NCBI RefSeq assembly: GCF_001283065.1
Contig: NZ_CDMK01000001.1
Coordinates: 525,481-589,480 of the forward strand
Source of the DNA: Helicobacter heilmannii
Lineage (GTDB): Bacteria; Campylobacterota; Campylobacteria; Campylobacterales; Helicobacteraceae
Length of the DNA: 64,000 nt
Direction of reading: 5' to 3'
A program made the position numbers and the translations under genes. The notes below the pieces were generated by a model. It was not told where the DNA came from and did no database searches. It saw only the letters and a list, made by a program, of their open reading frames with translations. Below, one piece after another: positions 9,552 through 18,839 of this stretch; position 1 is the stretch's first letter, and every line of letters begins with the position of its first letter.

Positions 9552-10634
9552 TCACCATACGCAAATCTGGTTATACAAACTATCCCTTTCAATAGCTTGA
9601 AAACGGGCATCCTTGATTTGGTAGATCAAATCCTCTTTGCCCACCCCTTTTTTGCTCTTGGCCCCCCCGGCTGATTGGATCATCTCCACCTCGATCGTAC
9701 CGTCCAAATCATCCGCACCAAACTCTTGTGCCACTAGGGCTAAGTTCAGCCCCAAGGTTGCCCAATAGGCTTTGATGTGGGGGATGTTTGAGAGCACGAT
9801 GCGCGCGATAGCAATCGTCTTTAAAATCTCCACCGCGCTAGGGCTATGCTCCACCTTTAAAAAGTTATTGTTTTTTTGATAGAGCAGGGGGATGAAGGCG
9901 TTAAAGCCCCCCTCTTTGGCTTCTACTCTCTCTTGCGGGCTTTGGGCGTGTTTCAAGCGCAACATGTGATCCAATCTATGTTCCCTGCTCTCCACATGCC
10001 CAAAAAGCATGGTGGCGTTGCTCATCTTGCCTAAAGAGTGCCAATACTGGTGGATTTCAAGCCATCTAGTAGAGCTCACCTTGCCCGCGCAAATGTGTTT
10101 TCTCACCTTTTCATCAAAAATCTCCGCCCCACCCCCGGGCATGCTATCCACCCCCGCTTGTAGCATGTCCTCTAGCACCTCTTGGTAGGGCTTGTTAAAC
10201 TTCGTGCTTAAAAAATGCACCTCGGCGGCCGTCATTGCCTTTAAATGCAAGTCCTTAAACGCCGCCTTGATCGCCCTAAAGAGCTCAAAATACCATACAT
10301 AGCTGTAATTGGGGTTGTGCGCACTCACCACATGCACCTCTTTAATGCCCCGCGCATAAGAGCTAGAAATCTGCTCTAAAATCTGCGCTTGGGTCATCTC
10401 ATAGGGGTTGGGGTTCTTGCGGCTGGCTGAAAAGGCGCAGAACTTGCAACTATCCGTGCAGATATTGCTGGGGTTAATATGCCGGTTGGTGTTGAAAAAG
10501 ACTTTATCTTGGTGCATTCGCGTGCGGATGGCGTGCGCCTCTTTGGCTAAGGCGAATAAATCGTAATCATAAAGCCTGGCTAAAACGCTCGCCTCAGTGC
10601 ATTGCCCGCTTAGGGCTTGTTCTAATAAATCCAT
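9552..10634 (-). CDS. mqnE: Aminofutalosine synthase MqnE
   Basis: Radical-SAM enzyme that joins SAM-derived adenosine to 3-[(1-carboxyvinyl)oxy]benzoate to make aminofutalosine in menaquinone synthesis. The 360 residues include NICTDSCKFCAFS (Cx3Cx2C) near residue 57-66, HVVSAHNPNYSYVWYFEL, and PGGGAEIFDEKVRKHIC, which is diagnostic for MqnE. ATG at 10634 is preceded by AAGGA at a good distance; a reading 26 codons longer overlaps moaA and is not needed. It sits 17 bases downstream of moaA, another radical-SAM gene. Confidence 0.94.
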   Translation of the reverse strand: MDLLEQALSGQCTEASVLARLYDYDLFALAKEAHAIRTRMHQDKVFFNTNRHINPSNICTDSCKFCAFSASRKNPNPYEMTQAQILEQISSSYARGIKEVHVVSAHNPNYSYVWYFELFRAIKAAFKDLHLKAMTAAEVHFLSTKFNKPYQEVLEDMLQAGVDSMPGGGAEIFDEKVRKHICAGKVSSTRWLEIHQYWHSLGKMSNATMLFGHVESREHRLDHMLRLKHAQSPQERVEAKEGGFNAFIPLLYQKNNNFLKVEHSPSAVEILKTIAIARIVLSNIPHIKAYWATLGLNLALVAQEFGADDLDGTIEVEMIQSAGGAKSKKGVGKEDLIYQIKDARFQAIERDSLYNQICVW

Positions 10635-10651
10635 GGTTGTCCTTCTTAGGG

Positions 10652-11620
10652 TTATCCCCCCGTTTTGTAAAAAGCGCGCTCGGAGACTTGGTTTTGCGTG
10701 CCCGGTTGCCATAAATTCTTTTCGGGTTTGTTGTGCACGCTTTGATGCAGGGCTTGGCGCATTAAGGCGGGGTTGGTTTGTAAAATCGCGCTCTTGGCAC
10801 TCACGCTATCTTGGTAGTAAAGGCAGGGGAAAATCGTTCCATCGGCACTCAAGCGGATTTTATTGCAGTGCTTGCAAAAGTCGTCATTATGCGGGGCGAT
10901 GATCCCAAATTCGTAGCCATCCTCTAGGGCGTAAATCTTAGAGGGGCTCACCCCCTCGCTTTTCAGGCATAGATTGGGGTATTTTTGGCGCACTGCCTCT
11001 AAAATCTGCGCCTCGCTTAGCCCCTTTAATTGGCTGTTGGCATGCGTGTTCTCCATAAACTCAATGAAGCGGATTTGGGCGTTTTTGCCTTTGGCAAACT
11101 CCAAGAGAGCAATGATCTCATCCTCGTTAATGCCCTTGAGCACGACCATGTTGAACTTGAGCCCCAAGCCCACCCTTAACGCCTCTTGTACACCCTCTAA
11201 AATCGCCTCTAAGCCATCCTTTTGTGAGATTTTAGCTACCCTCTCAGGCTTTAGAGAATCTAAAGACACATTGACCCGCTCTAGCCCAGCTTCTTTAAGT
11301 TGCTGCGCTTGGGCTTTTAACAAAAACCCATTGGTGGTTAAAGCCAACTTCACATGCGGGGCGTAGGTATGGATTTTAGCGATGAAGGGGGCTAAGTCCT
11401 TGCGGATCAAGGGCTCTCCACCCGTGATTCTAATTTTAGCCACTCCCTCATCGATGGCGATTTTAATGAACTCAAGCATTTTATCTAGGGGTATAAGCTC
11501 CTCGCTCTCCACAAAGTCCATCGGCGTGGTGGGCATGCAATACTGACACCTAAAATTACATTGCTTGGTAACAGACACCCGCAAATAGTCAATCTGTCTT
11601 GCAAAGGTATCCACGAGCAT
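10652..11620 (-). CDS. moaA: GTP 3',8-cyclase MoaA (molybdenum cofactor synthesis)
   Basis: First enzyme of molybdopterin synthesis; with SAM and two Fe-S clusters it rearranges GTP to 3',8-cyclo-GTP. The N-terminal cluster motif CNFRCQYC lies near residues 20-27. [13 protein letters not shown] follows, and the C-terminal cluster [18 protein letters not shown] binds GTP. The protein ends in the conserved Gly-Gly tail (FYKTGG). ATG at 11620 gives [18 protein letters not shown], the usual family start. The cofactor is needed by the formate dehydrogenase encoded at 25.3-28.1 kb. Confidence 0.95.
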   Translation of the reverse strand: MLVDTFARQIDYLRVSVTKQCNFRCQYCMPTTPMDFVESEELIPLDKMLEFIKIAIDEGVAKIRITGGEPLIRKDLAPFIAKIHTYAPHVKLALTTNGFLLKAQAQQLKEAGLERVNVSLDSLKPERVAKISQKDGLEAILEGVQEALRVGLGLKFNMVVLKGINEDEIIALLEFAKGKNAQIRFIEFMENTHANSQLKGLSEAQILEAVRQKYPNLCLKSEGVSPSKIYALEDGYEFGIIAPHNDDFCKHCNKIRLSADGTIFPCLYYQDSVSAKSAILQTNPALMRQALHQSVHNKPEKNLWQPGTQNQVSERAFYKTGG

Positions 11621-11715
11621 AAACTTCTCCACTTTTTAGACTAAATGGGTAAAATAGCAAATCTATAAAGAATTTGGGCTGAAATGCCGCCATTTAAAAC
11701 CCTTTAAGGAAATTG

Positions 11716-12570
11716 ATGACAAACCCCGTGCCTTTTACAGAATTTTTAGCCACTCTCCAAAAGACGAACCGGACACTAGATTTTTTCGTGGATTGGCAAA
11801 AGTGCCTAGAAAATCAAGATAAGATTCGCATTTGTTGTAACCACTTAAATCTGTTACTGGGTGTTAGAGCAGAAGATTTGTTTGCAAAAGTTCATCTACT
11901 TTTCCAAGAATACCCTAGAGCCTTCCAAATCCTGCCTTTATTGCTCGCCATAAACATTAACGATGCCAAAAAGCAAAGGGCAGAGATGATTGTGCTAACC
12001 CCTACAAAAGAAGAGAGATATTTAAGTTACTACTGGGAAAGCCCACAAGCCATTTGCACCTTTCTTCAAGAAAGCGGGCTTTTGCAGATTTTGAGTGCTG
12101 GGCATCTCCACGACCTTAATGATTTTGTTTTTGGGATCGAAGTTGGACTAGACAGCAACGCGCGTAAAAACCGCAGCGGGAAGTGGATGGAGAAACACTT
12201 AGAAAGTGCTTTAAAACAAGCCAAGCTTAATTTTAAAGCACAGGTGAGTGTTACAGAATTTAAGGACTTGCACGCCAGCTTTGGCAACGACATTAAGAAA
12301 TTTGACTTTGTGATCTATGGCGCACAGACAACCTATTTTATCGAGTGCAATTTTTACAGCAGTGGGGGGAGCAAGTTAAACGAGGTCGCGCGGGCGTATT
12401 TGGAGCTTACCCCCCGCTTTGCCAAGCACCCGCATAAAGAGTTTATTTGGATCACGGACGGGCAGGGGTGGATGGATGCTAAGAATAAATTACAAGAGGC
12501 CTATAAAAGCGTGCGTGTCTATAATCTAAGCCGATTAAATAGCCTCTTAGGGGAGCTAAGCCATGCTTAG
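11716..12570 (+). CDS. Type II restriction endonuclease, DpnII/MboI family (GATC)
   Basis: Predicted to cut unmethylated GATC. The 284-residue protein carries the conserved GLDSNARKNRSGKWMEKHLE segment near residues 135-155, followed by KKFDFVIYG and YFIECNFYSSGGSKLNEVAR, the PD-(D/E)xK core (Asp, then Glu-x-Asn) of the DpnII family. It has an AAGGA site 5 bases before the ATG. The last 8 bases overlap the methyltransferase gene, so nuclease and protective enzyme are translated together. Family assignment is from recognised motifs; exact specificity is inferred. Confidence 0.85.
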   Translation: MTNPVPFTEFLATLQKTNRTLDFFVDWQKCLENQDKIRICCNHLNLLLGVRAEDLFAKVHLLFQEYPRAFQILPLLLAININDAKKQRAEMIVLTPTKEERYLSYYWESPQAICTFLQESGLLQILSAGHLHDLNDFVFGIEVGLDSNARKNRSGKWMEKHLESALKQAKLNFKAQVSVTEFKDLHASFGNDIKKFDFVIYGAQTTYFIECNFYSSGGSKLNEVARAYLELTPRFAKHPHKEFIWITDGQGWMDAKNKLQEAYKSVRVYNLSRLNSLLGELSHA

Positions 12571-13369
12571 CCCCGCCTTTTTGAGCGCGGATCAAAAATT
12601 CATCCTCTACCACGCGAATTGCTTGGAGGTGTTGCCCCATTTAAAAGAGAGTGTGGATTTGATCTTTGCCGATCCGCCCTATTTTCTCTCCAATGGGGGG
12701 CTTAGTATCCAAAGCGGGCAGATTGTGAGTGTCAATAAGGGAGAGTGGGACAGATCGCAGGGGCTAGAGCACATGCACGCCTTTAATGTGGAGTGGCTAA
12801 GTCTGGCTAAAGATGCCCTAAAGCCTACAGGTTCGCTATTTATCAGCGCGACTTACCATAATCTTTTTTCTTTGGGACTCGCCTTGCAAACCCTAGGCTT
12901 TAAGCTCTTGAATATCATTACATGGCATAAGAGCAACCCCCCGCCTAATTTTTCTTGCCGCACCCTAACACATGCCAGCGAGCAAATCCTATGGGCGCGC
13001 AAAAGCCCCAAGCACGCCCATATTTTCAACTACCAACACATGAAGGAGATCAACGGCAATAAGCAAATGCGCGATGTTTGGACATTGCCGGCCATCGCCC
13101 CGTGGGAGAAAAGCCTAGGCAAGCACCCCACGCAAAAGCCCCTAAGTCTACTAAGCCGTTTGATTTTAATGGCAAGCACAGAAGAAAGTTTAATTTGTGA
13201 CCCTTTCAGTGGCTCGGGCTCTACAGGCATTGCGGCGAATTTACTCGGGCGTGATTTTGTGGGGATTGAGCGGGAATTAGAGTTTATCCAGCTAGCCACC
13301 AAGCGCAAGCATGATTTGGATTTGCGTTTTAAAGAATTGCACCAAAAAATCTCTAAGTGGATTGCCTAG
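12563..13369 (+). CDS. N6-adenine DNA methyltransferase, DpnA type (GATC)
   Basis: Beta-class adenine methyltransferase (268 residues), probably protecting GATC sites against the preceding nuclease. Motif IV DPPYFLSNGG is at residues 32-41. The target-recognition region follows, and the SAM-binding FxGxG motif CDPFSGSGSTGIAANLLGRD sits near the C-terminus, the beta-class order. HPTQKPLSLLSRLI is also typical. DpnII systems of streptococci carry two methyltransferases; only the DpnA-like one is seen here, as in the H. pylori GATC system. The 3' end overlaps mobA. Confidence 0.88.
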   Translation: MLSPAFLSADQKFILYHANCLEVLPHLKESVDLIFADPPYFLSNGGLSIQSGQIVSVNKGEWDRSQGLEHMHAFNVEWLSLAKDALKPTGSLFISATYHNLFSLGLALQTLGFKLLNIITWHKSNPPPNFSCRTLTHASEQILWARKSPKHAHIFNYQHMKEINGNKQMRDVWTLPAIAPWEKSLGKHPTQKPLSLLSRLILMASTEESLICDPFSGSGSTGIAANLLGRDFVGIERELEFIQLATKRKHDLDLRFKELHQKISKWIA

Positions 13370-13926
13370 TGCAGGATTTAAGCTGTGTGTTGCTTTGCGG
13401 AGGGCAAAGCAAGCGCATGCAAATAGAGGGGCAACAATTCAACAAAGCCCTATTACCATTTAAATACACCACGCTTTTAGAGTATCAATACACGAGATTA
13501 CAACAATGGTTTAAAGAAGTTTATATTTCTTGCAAACAGCCCTACCCCTTGCAGGCACGCTATTTAACGGAGCCTAGCACGCATTTTAACCCCCTCTTTG
13601 GCATGGCGCACGCTTTAAGCAGCCTAAAAGCCCCGATGGTCTTTATCCCTGTGGATATGCCTTTTATCCGCCAAGAAAGCCTTTTAAAACTCTATGACAA
13701 CCGCGAAAAAGCCCCCCTAATTTATCTTAAAAGCCCCAAGACTTTTTACTTGCCTAGCTTATGCCAGCCAAGTGCCCTACACCCCTTGCAAGAAGCCCTA
13801 GAGGGTGGAGAACAAAGAGTGGGGGCGGTGTTTGAAAAAATAGGCTTTAGCGTGGCAGTGGCAGAAAGTAAAGAGTTCAGCAATCTAAACACCTACAGCG
13901 ACTATTTAAGGGCACTCAATGGCTGA
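13357..13926 (+). CDS. mobA: Molybdenum cofactor guanylyltransferase MobA
   Basis: Adds GMP to molybdopterin, making the MGD cofactor used by enzymes such as formate dehydrogenase. The nucleotide-binding signature VLLCGGQSKRM is near the N-terminus, and VFIPVDMPFI near residue 98 supplies the metal-binding Asp. About 189 residues is normal. Two starts are possible: ATG at 13357, inside the methyltransferase, or GTG at 13369, which overlaps its TAG by one base (TAGTG). The second gives VQDLSCVLLCGG, closer to the family N-terminus. The 3' end overlaps flhB, a gene pair also adjacent in H. pylori. Confidence 0.85.
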   Translation: MDCLVQDLSCVLLCGGQSKRMQIEGQQFNKALLPFKYTTLLEYQYTRLQQWFKEVYISCKQPYPLQARYLTEPSTHFNPLFGMAHALSSLKAPMVFIPVDMPFIRQESLLKLYDNREKAPLIYLKSPKTFYLPSLCQPSALHPLQEALEGGEQRVGAVFEKIGFSVAVAESKEFSNLNTYSDYLRALNG

Positions 13927-14974
13927 AGAAGAAAAAACCGAACAGCCCTCGGCCAAAAAGATCGAAAAGGCCAGAGAAGAGGGCAATGTTGTCAAGAGCT
14001 TAGAGGTGTTGGGGTTTTTGGGTTTGGTGGCGAGCTTTGGGGGGATTTTTGCCTTCTTTAAATTTTGGCTGCAGAGCTTTGAGAGCATGTTTAGGCAGTC
14101 CTTGCAATGGATCAAGCTAGACTTCACACCCCACAATCTGTATGTGCTCTGCTTGCAACTTGTCAAAGACATTTTATGGGTGCTCTTGCCCTTTCTTTTG
14201 TTAGTGGGGCTTGTGGCATTTTTAGCCAATGTCTTGCAATTTGGCTTCTTATTCAGTCCTAAGGCCATCGCGCCCAAGTGGAGCAAAATCAACCCCATCA
14301 CGGGCTTTAAAAACCTCTTTGGGTTAAAAAGGCTCTTAGACGGACTACTCATCACCATAAAGGTTTTTATCGCCTTCATTTTGGGCTTTGTCTTGGTATA
14401 TTCGTTTATAGATGAGCTGGTGGGTGTGGCTGCATTCAACTACAAAGACCAATTACTGTGGTTTAAAAGCAAATCTTTAGAAGTCATCGCCAGTTTGTTG
14501 TTTTTATTTTTAGTGGCTTCTTTGCTGGATTTTATGTTAAAACGCCGACAATACATAGACTCGCTCAAAATGACAAAACAAGAAGTTAAGGACGAATACA
14601 AACAACAAGAGGGTAACCCAGAAATTAAAGCCAAAATCAAGCAACTCATGCTCAAAAATTCCATGAGCAAAATGATGGCAGCCATCCCTAGTGCCAATGT
14701 AGTCGTTACCAACCCCACGCACTATGCTGTGGCTCTGCGCTTTGAGGAGAACGACCCCGCCCCCGTTGTGGTGGCTAAGGGGATCGACCATTTAGCCATC
14801 CGCATTAAAGGCGTGGCAAGAGAGCATGAAATCGAAATCATTGAAAATCCTAAACTCGCCCGCCAGCTCTACCAAGATGTGGATATTGATGAGGTGATCC
14901 CTAAAGTGCTCTTTGAGGCGGTGGCGATTGTGTTCGCTCAAGTGGCGCATATCCAACAAATGAAAAACCGCTAA
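13919..14974 (+). CDS. flhB: Flagellar type III export protein FlhB
   Basis: Inner-membrane component of the flagellar export gate that switches substrate class from hook to filament. The 351 residues start with the charged, FlhB-typical MAEEEKTEQPSAKKIEKARE. Four membrane segments lie between about residues 28 and 210. The cytoplasmic domain has the self-cleavage motif NPTHYAVAL near residue 264, cut between Asn and Pro in characterised homologues. ATG overlaps mobA by 8 bp. Motility is essential for gastric Helicobacter. Confidence 0.96.
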   Translation: MAEEEKTEQPSAKKIEKAREEGNVVKSLEVLGFLGLVASFGGIFAFFKFWLQSFESMFRQSLQWIKLDFTPHNLYVLCLQLVKDILWVLLPFLLLVGLVAFLANVLQFGFLFSPKAIAPKWSKINPITGFKNLFGLKRLLDGLLITIKVFIAFILGFVLVYSFIDELVGVAAFNYKDQLLWFKSKSLEVIASLLFLFLVASLLDFMLKRRQYIDSLKMTKQEVKDEYKQQEGNPEIKAKIKQLMLKNSMSKMMAAIPSANVVVTNPTHYAVALRFEENDPAPVVVAKGIDHLAIRIKGVAREHEIEIIENPKLARQLYQDVDIDEVIPKVLFEAVAIVFAQVAHIQQMKNR

Positions 14975-15876
14975 AGCCCCTTGCTCTCCAGCCACTTTAA
15001 AAGGCTCTCTAGCACCGCCTGTTTGTCGCTCTCATCCAAGATTTTATGGCGGTCCTTAGAAAAAAGGCGCAGTTCAATGTCTTTAAAGCCCTGCTTTTCT
15101 AGGCAGTGGTGCGCTTTAATCACCCCCACGCCAAAGCCCCCGCACACATCATCCAGTCCGCTTAAAAACAAAATGGGTAAGTCCTTGCGCCCATAGGCGT
15201 GGGTGTGAAACACCCGCACCGCCCCCTCCACCAAGAGCGCAAAACTTTTAGTGCTAAACACAAAGCGCGAAGCCGGATCGACCCTTAAGAGGCGCAACGC
15301 CCCCGTATTGCGGCACACCCAATTACCCTGATACGCCCGCACCCTGGGGTGCAAACTAAAGAGTGCATTGACCCCACCCTTAAAGGGGATATTTAAACGG
15401 CTTAAGATTTTTAGCAAAAAAGCGCACAGTCTAAGCCCCAAAAAGGGGGCGGGCGTGCCGGTCAAAATCAAGGCATCCAAAGGGGCGTAGCCGTGTTGTA
15501 CCCACCGCCTAGCCAGTAGTGAACCCATGCTATGGCCCAAGACCACCAACTTATGCGTGGGGTATAGAGTTTTAATGTGTGTAGCTAGTTTTGCCATGTC
15601 CTTAGCCGCCCACTCAAAGCCCTCAGCACCCATCTGTCCCCAAGCAATCTCCCCACTCTCCAGCACACTCAAGCCATGCCCCCTGTGATCGGCAACAAAG
15701 ACCACATACCCCCTAGCGCAAAGCTCAGTAGCCACCCATCTATAATGCTCCTTATGCTCCACCATGCCCGTAGCGATCTGTACCACCACCCCCTTAGATT
15801 GTGTGGGCTCGTAGTGGTCAAAATAAAGTTTTAAATGAGGGGGGTTGGAGCTGTTAATGTACTCGTTCTTAGCCAC
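14971..15876 (-). CDS. Alpha/beta hydrolase, lysophospholipase/monoglyceride lipase-like
   Basis: Serine hydrolase of 301 residues. The fold is recognised from VFVADHRGHGLS near residue 55, the nucleophile elbow GHSMGS near 115, LFLSGLDDVCGG (probable acid) near 240 and DRHKIL near 275 (catalytic His). These motifs are those of PldB-like lysophospholipases and monoacylglycerol lipases; the true substrate cannot be told. No signal peptide is seen. It ends convergent with flhB with a 4-base overlap and is 11 bases downstream of mqnD. Confidence 0.8.
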   Translation of the reverse strand: MAKNEYINSSNPPHLKLYFDHYEPTQSKGVVVQIATGMVEHKEHYRWVATELCARGYVVFVADHRGHGLSVLESGEIAWGQMGAEGFEWAAKDMAKLATHIKTLYPTHKLVVLGHSMGSLLARRWVQHGYAPLDALILTGTPAPFLGLRLCAFLLKILSRLNIPFKGGVNALFSLHPRVRAYQGNWVCRNTGALRLLRVDPASRFVFSTKSFALLVEGAVRVFHTHAYGRKDLPILFLSGLDDVCGGFGVGVIKAHHCLEKQGFKDIELRLFSKDRHKILDESDKQAVLESLLKWLESKGL

Positions 15877-15887
15877 CTAGCTATCCT

Positions 15888-16742
15888 TTAAGCAAAGCGC
15901 AGATTTTCATAGCCATCTGGGATTAAGCAGTCCTTGCACGCCACCAGCTCAGGGTAGAGCCCGTGTTTAAAGCCTAGGGCAAATAAAGCATCAATGCCCG
16001 CCATTTGCTCCTCACTCAGCGCGCAAGAGCTGGTATTGGCGTACATTTTTAGGTAGGTGTCTAAATGCGTCTTATGCACCCGCACCAAATGACGCTCTAA
16101 AAGCATGCTTGCTAATAAATCTTGGTGTTTGAGGGCAAGAATGATTGCTTGGCTCAGTGCCCTTTGCATGCTTATGGCTTGCGTGAGCGGGATTGAGCGG
16201 CGCAAAGCCATCCCCCCCAAAGGCAGGGGCAACTGACTATTGGTGAGCTCACACCACACCTCCCAAATCTCTTTTTCGACTACTAAATCGCTATGAAAAT
16301 CTAAAATGCTCTCGTGGATCAGCACCCCCGCATCCACCTCCCCGCTCAAAACTGCCCCCTCGATCTCTAAAAAGTTTTTATACACCACCCGCGCGTGTGG
16401 GTAGTAGAGTCGAAACAACAGCGCGTTGGTGGTGTATTGTCCGCTTAAAGCCACTTTAAAGTTCTTTTTTAAAGGCTTGTCCTTGCGCTTAATGAGCTTA
16501 GGCCCATAGCCTAGCCCAAAACTTGTGGCCGGTTGCAATAGGGCGTAATGCTCCTTAATGAGCGGGTAAAGCCCAAAACTAATGGCACTAATGGCGTGCG
16601 TGCCCCTCAAAGCTTCTTGGTTTAAAGTTTCAATGTCTAGGGCGTGGTGGCTAAAGGGCTTAGGAAAGCTCACCCAGCCAAAGACTAGGGCGTAAAACAT
16701 AAAAATATCGTCCGCATCGGAGCTGTGCGCTATGCTTAACAT
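15888..16742 (-). CDS. mqnD: 1,4-dihydroxy-6-naphthoate synthase MqnD
   Basis: Converts cyclic dehypoxanthine futalosine (the MqnC product) to 1,4-dihydroxy-6-naphthoate in the futalosine pathway. The protein is a periplasmic-binding-protein-like fold of 284 residues. AHSSDADDIFMFYAL at the N-terminus is the family signature. TNALLFRLYYPHARVVYKNF and DAGVLIHESILDF follow the MqnA/MqnD pattern, and LPLPLGGMALRR near residue 180 carries the hinge region. With mqnC and mqnE this makes three futalosine genes within 11 kb; mqnA and mqnB are not here. Confidence 0.92.
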   Translation of the reverse strand: MLSIAHSSDADDIFMFYALVFGWVSFPKPFSHHALDIETLNQEALRGTHAISAISFGLYPLIKEHYALLQPATSFGLGYGPKLIKRKDKPLKKNFKVALSGQYTTNALLFRLYYPHARVVYKNFLEIEGAVLSGEVDAGVLIHESILDFHSDLVVEKEIWEVWCELTNSQLPLPLGGMALRRSIPLTQAISMQRALSQAIILALKHQDLLASMLLERHLVRVHKTHLDTYLKMYANTSSCALSEEQMAGIDALFALGFKHGLYPELVACKDCLIPDGYENLRFA

Positions 16743-16848
16743 GTATCCTTCTTTTTTCTCTCATTGTAGCTTGTTTTATTGAAAATGGGGCGTTGTGCTT
16801 TTAGGGACTTTGGGTAAAATACTCCCTACCCTATGAATAAAGAAGTTT

Positions 16849-17509
16849 ATGGCAAAAGAAAAACCCACACAAGCCGAGTTGTTTATAGAGCTCGCACAGC
16901 CTAACGATCAAGACATCAGCCATTGGGTGCGTGTGAGCGAATTTAAAGGGCAGTATGCGAGTCTTGCGCTGGGCAATGGTTTGAGTTGGGAGCTTGGCAG
17001 CCGCTCCTTAGCAAAAAAACACCGCATAAAAACGGACAAAAGCCAAACCCCGGGCAACGCCATTCGCATCTGCTTGGCCGGGTTCAATGAAAATGTTTCT
17101 TTTAATCAAAGCATTAGAAAGGATATTAGAGAAGCTTTAGAAAAAAGCCCTGTGTTATGTTGGGCTTTGTGGGGACAAGTGAGAACATGAAAGAACATGA
17201 AAATAGAAATTGATCATACAGGATGGGCGTAAAGACGATATGCGTGTTTCCAACCAAAAGACTCAACAATTAGGGGATTTTCAACCCCTTTGTAAAGCCG
17301 CCAATGACATGAAAAGGCAGGCTTGTAAACAGTGTAAAGAAATGGGGAAACGATGGGACGCAACACAACCTCTAGGCAATCCCCACCCTTTTTATGCAGG
17401 CGATGAAAACTACGATGAAGTTTTGGGCTGTGTGGGCTGTTATCTCTACGACCCTGAGACTTACCGCAAGTGGACTTACAGCCAAACCCCTCACAATAAA
17501 AGCAACTAA
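16849..17509 (+). pseudogene. Broken type II restriction endonuclease, probable HNH type
   Basis: Two overlapping pieces in different frames appear to be one gene. Codons from ATG 16849 to the TGA at 17188 give the N-terminal part (113 residues). The C-terminal part, about 17222-17509, reads QDGRKDDMRVSNQKTQQ followed by CKQCK and GCVGC cysteine pairs, resembling zinc-bound HNH nucleases. Reading IEIDH (17200-17215) before QDGRKDD restores the expected HNH core. Three lesions are visible: a one-base slip at an A6 run near 17142, a 10-bp tandem duplication (AGAACATGAA twice, about 17182-17201), and a one-base insertion near 17221. It precedes the intact methyltransferase. Nuclease identity is inferred from pattern memory. 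Confidence 0.6.
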
Positions 17510-17513
17510 GCCA

Positions 17514-18518
17514 ATGAACTACATAGGTTCTAAACACAAACTCTCCCATTTTTTGTTGAGCAACATCAACGAGGTGTTGCAAGGCTATGGGGTTTGTTTA
17601 GCCGATTGTGTTTTTACGGATTTGTTTTCAGGCACGGCGGCAGTAGGGCGGCTCTTTAAGAACTACGCTAAACAAATCATCAGCAACGACAAAGAGTTTT
17701 ATAGTTTTGTACTTGCCAAGCACTACATCGAAAACACTAAACCCCTAAAGAGAGCAAAAATGCTCATAGATGAGCTCAACCACTTGCCCCCTTTAGCGGG
17801 CAAAATCTACCAACACTACGCCCTAGGGGGTGGGGAGGGGCGGCAGTATTTTAGCGATGGCAACGCCTTAAAAATCGATGCCATGCGCACCCAAATTGAG
17901 CACTGGCACACCACGGGGGAGACAAGCTTAGCCGAGCATTATTTTTTACTCACTTCGCTTTTAGAGGCGGCAGATAAAATTGCCAACACCGCCTGCGTCT
18001 ATGGGGCGTTTTTAAAGAAGCTCAAAAAAAGCGCACAACAAGAGTTGATCCTAACTGCTGCTCCCTTGATCTTAAGCCCCAACCCCCACTATGCCTACCA
18101 CACGGATGCCAAAGAAATCATCCCCCGCCTGCAAACCGACATTTTATACCTAGACCCCCCCTACAACCAACGTGAATACGGGGCAAACTACCATATCTTA
18201 AACAGCATTGCCCTATATGACGACTTCACTCCCAAGGGAAAAACGGGCTTAAGGGATTATAACAAGTCGGCTTGGTGTAAAAAGTCTTTGGCACTTCAAA
18301 GTTTAGAACATGTCCTTAAATGCACCTCTGCGCGCTTTGTGTTCTTAAGCTACAACGATGAAGGGCTGCTCAGTTTAGAGGAAATCAAGTCCATTTTTAG
18401 CCAATACGGCACATATCATCTCAAAAGCCAAGATTACAGCCGTTTTAAAGCCGACTCCAAACGCTTACAAATCAAAGCCAGCACCACCGAGTATTTACAT
18501 GCGATCAAGAGGGGTTAA
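17514..18518 (+). CDS. D12-class N6-adenine DNA methyltransferase
   Basis: Adenine methyltransferase of 334 residues, alpha class. It begins MNYIGSKHKL, the SAM-binding start of D12-type enzymes. DLFSGTAAVGRLFK near residue 37 is the FxGxG motif I, and YLDPPYNQREYGANYHILN near 210-230 contains the catalytic DPPY. The DPPY codons include a C7 run. ATG 17514 is the start that matches the family; a longer in-frame reading overlaps the dead nuclease upstream. With that nuclease broken, it may now act as an orphan methyltransferase affecting gene expression. Target sequence unknown. Confidence 0.88.
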   Translation: MNYIGSKHKLSHFLLSNINEVLQGYGVCLADCVFTDLFSGTAAVGRLFKNYAKQIISNDKEFYSFVLAKHYIENTKPLKRAKMLIDELNHLPPLAGKIYQHYALGGGEGRQYFSDGNALKIDAMRTQIEHWHTTGETSLAEHYFLLTSLLEAADKIANTACVYGAFLKKLKKSAQQELILTAAPLILSPNPHYAYHTDAKEIIPRLQTDILYLDPPYNQREYGANYHILNSIALYDDFTPKGKTGLRDYNKSAWCKKSLALQSLEHVLKCTSARFVFLSYNDEGLLSLEEIKSIFSQYGTYHLKSQDYSRFKADSKRLQIKASTTEYLHAIKRG

Positions 18519-18839
18519 TTTATACCCTCCACATAAGCATGATTGAATTTAAAAATGCGATGCAATGCATCTTTAGTGCTCGCGCCCTAAATCCCCTAGC
18601 TTTAGTTATGGGGGAGTATGCCAGTTTTAGTGCGCTGCATTGCTTTAACTTGATTTTAGGGCATTGCATATTTCTAGCCTTTTATCTCCCACAGCAACCG
18701 CTAAGCACAGCTGAACTAAAGTTTTATTCTAATCCCTTGCTTTTTTCTACCCCTGTCTTTAATCTCTTTTTATGTCTATTCATGTCTATCCTTTTTGCTC
18801 TAATCGCAAACCATCAATCCACTTTATCCAACTGCGCGT
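18519..18839. other. Low-content stretch between methyltransferase and remnant
   Basis: An open frame of 100 codons on the plus strand (ATG at 18539) is hydrophobic and has no recognisable family. On the minus strand the stretch has frequent stops. I regard it as debris of the decayed restriction island rather than a gene. Nothing else was found. Confidence 0.35.

Noticed and set aside
17188-17190. TGA in the HNH nuclease frame as a second selenocysteine codon
   Set aside because: No catalytic-site logic, a duplication and frame slips surround it, and no hairpin follows.
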